NCBI GenBank assembly: GCA_003445095.1
Contig: DLVS01000674.1
Coordinates: 1 to 9,368 of the forward strand
Source: Verrucomicrobiales bacterium
Lineage (GTDB): Bacteria; Verrucomicrobiota; Verrucomicrobiia; Limisphaerales; UBA9464
Direction: 5' to 3'
DNA: 9,368 nucleotides
A model generated the notes under the pieces. It did not search any database, was not told the DNA's origin, and saw only the letters and a program-made list of their open reading frames with translations. Both the position numbers and the translations under genes were made by a program. This document shows positions 6,757 to 9,368 of the stretch, piece after piece. The first letter of the stretch is position 1, and every line of letters begins with the position of its first letter.

Positions 6757-9317
6757 ATACCATTTTCGTTACCGGTGACTGGGTCGCCGATTGGAACCTC
6801 GCACGCCCCGCCAACCTACCGGAAGGCTATTTCGACGGCTCGCAACAGACACAGCTCTACTGCCGCGCGGGCGGTGCGTGGTATGTGGCACACCTCATCG
6901 AACGGGTCGCCTGCCGGGATTTGACGGCTGCCACGTTGACCGTTAAGGCGCTGCGGCCGCAGGCGGAGTTCGCTCCCGGCATGGAGAATAACGGCCGGCC
7001 GAAAGCCGATTTGGCCCATGCTTACTCCGTGTGGTGGAAGCATCAGCGCCTGAACTCCGGAAAGGAGGACGATCAAGTCTGGCGCATCGCTCGTTTCGCC
7101 GGATGTCAAAAGTCCAAGTGGAAGCCGCTTCCGGCAGCGGGAACAATTCAACGCGCCTCGCTGCTCGTAGTGGATGATCTGGGCCTTGGGTTTTCCGATC
7201 AGCCAGAGGCCGTCGCGCATGTGACCTCACACGCCATCGAGAAGACCCCGATACTCGTGAAGCACGGCTTGCGGCCGGACGGATCAGGACTACTCCCCCA
7301 ATTGCTTCAGGAGAAACTCAGCGAACGTCTCCATGTGGTCGCTTCCGCCAACGCGCTGCGCCGCCGGCACGCCGCCCTTTCCAGCGTGCTCTCGTGGGAT
7401 CAGGTGCTGGAAGATATCGAGCGCGAGTTCAAGTCCGGCCCCAGTTCGCGAGATCTCGCCCGTTGCGCCTCGGTGGTCGTGCATTTTGGTCTCGCGGGCG
7501 CGGCGGTGTTTTACCATGGCGACCTTCACCGCTTCATTTTCCTGCCCGACGAGATGGAGCGGGCCTGGGAGGATGAGCGTCCGGGAAATCATTTCGGCAC
7601 GGGCTCAGTGCTGACCGCTTGCTTGGCCCGGCATCTGATCGCCCCCGAAGAATACCCGATTTTCTTCGCCGTCACGCAGGCGCTAGCCGCGCAGCGCAGG
7701 GCGCACCACGGAGGCGCCGGGACCGGTGTGGAGCTCGACATTGATCTGCCCTACGGCCCGCGCGAATCAGCCGCCGACCCTGCCAAGAACCCCGCCGCCG
7801 CATGCATCGCGCCTCCTCAAGAGAACGACAAGCCGGACGCGAAGCACCTCGCCGACATCAAAGACTTCCGCGCCGCGTGGAATCCGAACAAAATAATCGT
7901 GTGGCCGGAACCGTCCGCCGAAGGACTCCGGCGCAGCCGCCTGCTCAGCAACGTCACCGGCACTTCGCCCGAGGCGCTGCGGGCCAAAGCCGTGGAAGTC
8001 GTCATCCAAGGACCGAAGCAAGCCCTCGCTTCCGCACCGAAGGCGACCTATGGCAAGTATCTCACCGTGGATCGCGACGAGATCGAGAGCATCAACGAAA
8101 TCCGCCGGCTCATTCTCGAATACAAGGCCAACCCTAAGGACAAACGCCCGCTCTCATTCGCTGTCTTCGGCGCGCCGGGCTCGGGAAAATCCTTCGCCGT
8201 CAAACAGCTTGCCGAGACGCTCTTCGGCAAGGTCAAAGAACCGCTCGAATTCAACCTGACCCAGATCAAGGCTCCGCTGGATTTGCACCGAGCTTTCCAT
8301 CAGGTCCGCGACGCTTCCATCCGCCTGGAGATTCCGCTCGTCTTCTGGGACGAGTTCGACACCGCCGGACTCCAATGGCTCGCCGACTTCCTCGCGCCCA
8401 TGCAGGACGCCGAGTTTTTCGACGGCAGCCACAAGCACCCCTTCGGCAAGTGCATCTTCGTCTTCGCGGGCGGCACCTCGGACCGGTTCGAGAAATTCAA
8501 GGAATGGCAGGATCATGGGAGGGAATCGAGCCGGGTGAAGACGCAAGATGACGCTTGGCATCCGACCTTCTGCGCGGTCAAAGGCCCCGATTTTATCAGC
8601 CGTCTGCGCGGCTTCATAAACGTCAAAGGGCCAAACCCGACGCAACCCTCGGTGAGCCGGACAAAGCAGTCCGCCCCCGAAAGCGACCCCGCCTTCGTTT
8701 TGCGCCGGGCACTCGTTCTCCGCGCCGACCTTGAGAGGCTCTTCCCGGACCTCATTCACCCGGAGTCGAAACGTGCAGCCATTGCGCCCAATGTCCTGCA
8801 CGCGTTCCTATCCGCGGAACGATACGAGCACGGAGCTCGCTCCATCGGCGCGCTCGTCGCGATGAGCGCGCTCGCCGGTGCGAAGGCCTTTACCGTCTCC
8901 GCGCTTCCGAGCGAGGAGCTGCGGGAGTTGCATGTCTCGGGAGATTTCAGCGACCACCTAAATGCCCCGGTTTGGACTGAGGAACTGTTGCTCGCGCTGG
9001 CCCAGGCCGGCTGGCTTGGCTGGAAGCACCAGAAGCCGTTCAGCGTGGATGTCGTCGAAACCACTGCGCATCGCGATCTCGTCGGGGAATGGAACCAGCT
9101 CGATCCCCGTGCCAAGATGGACAACACCGATCCCGTTCCACGCCGCCTGCTTGAACTCAATCAGCTCGGTTGTGCCTTCGTTCCTCACTCCGGAGATTCA
9201 GATTGCCCTCCCCTGGACGCTGCGGAAAAGGACGCCCTCATTGAAAAGCTAATTGATCCAGAACATCGCATCTGGTTGAGCCGCCGGCTGGTGGAAGGCT
9301 GGGAACACGCTGCTTGA
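6753..9317 (+). CDS. PfkB-like / AAA+ ATPase protein of RyR-linked operons
   Basis: This intact 854-residue protein has three parts. Residues 1-335 resemble a PfkB/ribokinase-like fold: FVTGDWVADW at 5-14, a GGA-containing helix at 40-50, LLVVDDLGLGF at 137-147, then VVASAN and a long helix with LSWDQVLEDIE, VVVHFGLAGAAVF at 241-253 and GTGSVLTACLARHL at 282-295. GTGS sits where PfkB kinases have GAGD, so the catalytic Asp is missing and this part may bind a ligand without phosphorylating it. Residues 440-630 form an AAA+ domain: Walker A GAPGSGKS at 473-480, Walker B PLVFWDEFD at 528-536, a sensor-1-like strand CIFVFAGGTS and an arginine-finger candidate SRLRG at 616-620. Residues 680-854 form a helical C-terminus with a possible RyR-like segment (740-812). 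There is no signal peptide or membrane helix. The ATG start matches the expected N-terminus and overlaps the RyR remnant. The immune role is inferred from context; the AAA+ assignment is firm and the PfkB-like one moderate. Confidence 0.85.
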   Translation: MNTIFVTGDWVADWNLARPANLPEGYFDGSQQTQLYCRAGGAWYVAHLIERVACRDLTAATLTVKALRPQAEFAPGMENNGRPKADLAHAYSVWWKHQRLNSGKEDDQVWRIARFAGCQKSKWKPLPAAGTIQRASLLVVDDLGLGFSDQPEAVAHVTSHAIEKTPILVKHGLRPDGSGLLPQLLQEKLSERLHVVASANALRRRHAALSSVLSWDQVLEDIEREFKSGPSSRDLARCASVVVHFGLAGAAVFYHGDLHRFIFLPDEMERAWEDERPGNHFGTGSVLTACLARHLIAPEEYPIFFAVTQALAAQRRAHHGGAGTGVELDIDLPYGPRESAADPAKNPAAACIAPPQENDKPDAKHLADIKDFRAAWNPNKIIVWPEPSAEGLRRSRLLSNVTGTSPEALRAKAVEVVIQGPKQALASAPKATYGKYLTVDRDEIESINEIRRLILEYKANPKDKRPLSFAVFGAPGSGKSFAVKQLAETLFGKVKEPLEFNLTQIKAPLDLHRAFHQVRDASIRLEIPLVFWDEFDTAGLQWLADFLAPMQDAEFFDGSHKHPFGKCIFVFAGGTSDRFEKFKEWQDHGRESSRVKTQDDAWHPTFCAVKGPDFISRLRGFINVKGPNPTQPSVSRTKQSAPESDPAFVLRRALVLRADLERLFPDLIHPESKRAAIAPNVLHAFLSAERYEHGARSIGALVAMSALAGAKAFTVSALPSEELRELHVSGDFSDHLNAPVWTEELLLALAQAGWLGWKHQKPFSVDVVETTAHRDLVGEWNQLDPRAKMDNTDPVPRRLLELNQLGCAFVPHSGDSDCPPLDAAEKDALIEKLIDPEHRIWLSRRLVEGWEHAA

Positions 9318-9346
9318 AAAAAAACAAGATATTGTTGTTACTCTCT

Positions 9347-9368
9347 ATATCGTAAGAGCACACGTCTG
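9347..9368 (+). other. Illumina TruSeq adapter remnant at the contig end
   Basis: The final 22 bases match the start of the Illumina TruSeq read-1 3' adapter at 20 of 22 positions, including an unbroken run of 15 ending GAGCACACGTCTG. The two mismatches are at 9348 and 9353. This is library sequence, not genome. Bases 9318-9346 (an A-run, then an AT-rich stretch) may be genuine but are also suspect. Confidence 0.9.

Noticed and set aside
8154..8801. 215-codon open frame on the - strand opposite the AAA+ domain
   Set aside because: Shadow: the + strand carries Walker A and B motifs over the same bases.
9322..9335. AACAA-GATA-TTGTT hairpin after the AAA+ gene as a terminator
   Set aside because: The stem is only 5 bp and AT-rich, no T-run follows, and it lies beside adapter sequence.
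1..9368. CRISPR array, tRNA, rRNA or transposase
   Set aside because: No evenly spaced direct repeats, no tRNA-like or rRNA sequence and no DDE or serine/tyrosine recombinase motifs were noticed on either strand.

Overview
The window is probably most or all of one short metagenomic contig. Its last 22 bases match an Illumina TruSeq adapter at 20 of 22 positions, so the right edge is a library artefact. All real genes lie on the + strand. GC content is mosaic: hand-counted 60-base samples give 43% in the second gene (2701-2760), 65% at the start of the TIR gene (3481-3540), 45% near that gene's 3' end (5521-5580) and 65% in the last gene (8161-8220). The protein families, the lack of strong Shine-Dalgarno sites and a palindrome reading PPEGGTP/VPPSGG in translation suggest a Verrucomicrobiota-like (PVC group) bacterium. 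This is a weak, family-based guess.

Layout. (1) 1-2633: a large TPR-repeat protein. Its 5' end is interrupted by two in-frame stops (TAG at 135, TGA at 168), and the 817-codon reading frame after them has no convincing start, so it looks like a decayed or truncated gene. (2) 2685-3431: a 248-residue pure TPR protein, AT-richer than what follows. (3) 3439-5970: an 843-residue chimera. It holds a TIR domain, the first part of an NB-ARC-like P-loop NTPase cut off after the Walker A region, a second complete TIR domain of the TIR-TPR-WD40 family, a short TPR-like segment, about one WD40-like blade, and the conserved tail normally found after the WD40 propeller. (4) 5971-6466: no convincing intact gene. 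It has nested palindromes at 6141-6195 and a possible TPR-protein tail at 6180-6350. (5) 6467-6756: a broken single-domain RyR (ryanodine-receptor repeat) gene whose stop still overlaps the next start as ATGA. (6) 6753-9317: an intact 854-residue protein with a PfkB/ribokinase-like N-terminus, an AAA+ ATPase domain and a possibly RyR-like C-terminus.

Together the parts (TIR, NB-ARC, TPR, WD40, RyR, PfkB-like, AAA+) are those of nucleotide-signal-based conflict or immune systems. TIR domains can consume NAD+ or make nucleotide signals, RyR domains have been proposed as sensors of nucleotide-derived ligands, and TPR, WD40 and NB-ARC parts act as recognition and assembly modules. The locus looks like a hotspot undergoing turnover. 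A plausible ancestral operon is TIR-NB-ARC-TPR, then RyR, then PfkB-like-AAA+, in which the middle of the first gene was replaced by a TIR-WD40 gene and the RyR gene has since decayed. The domain assignments and broken frames are read from the sequence; the immune role and the replacement history are inference.
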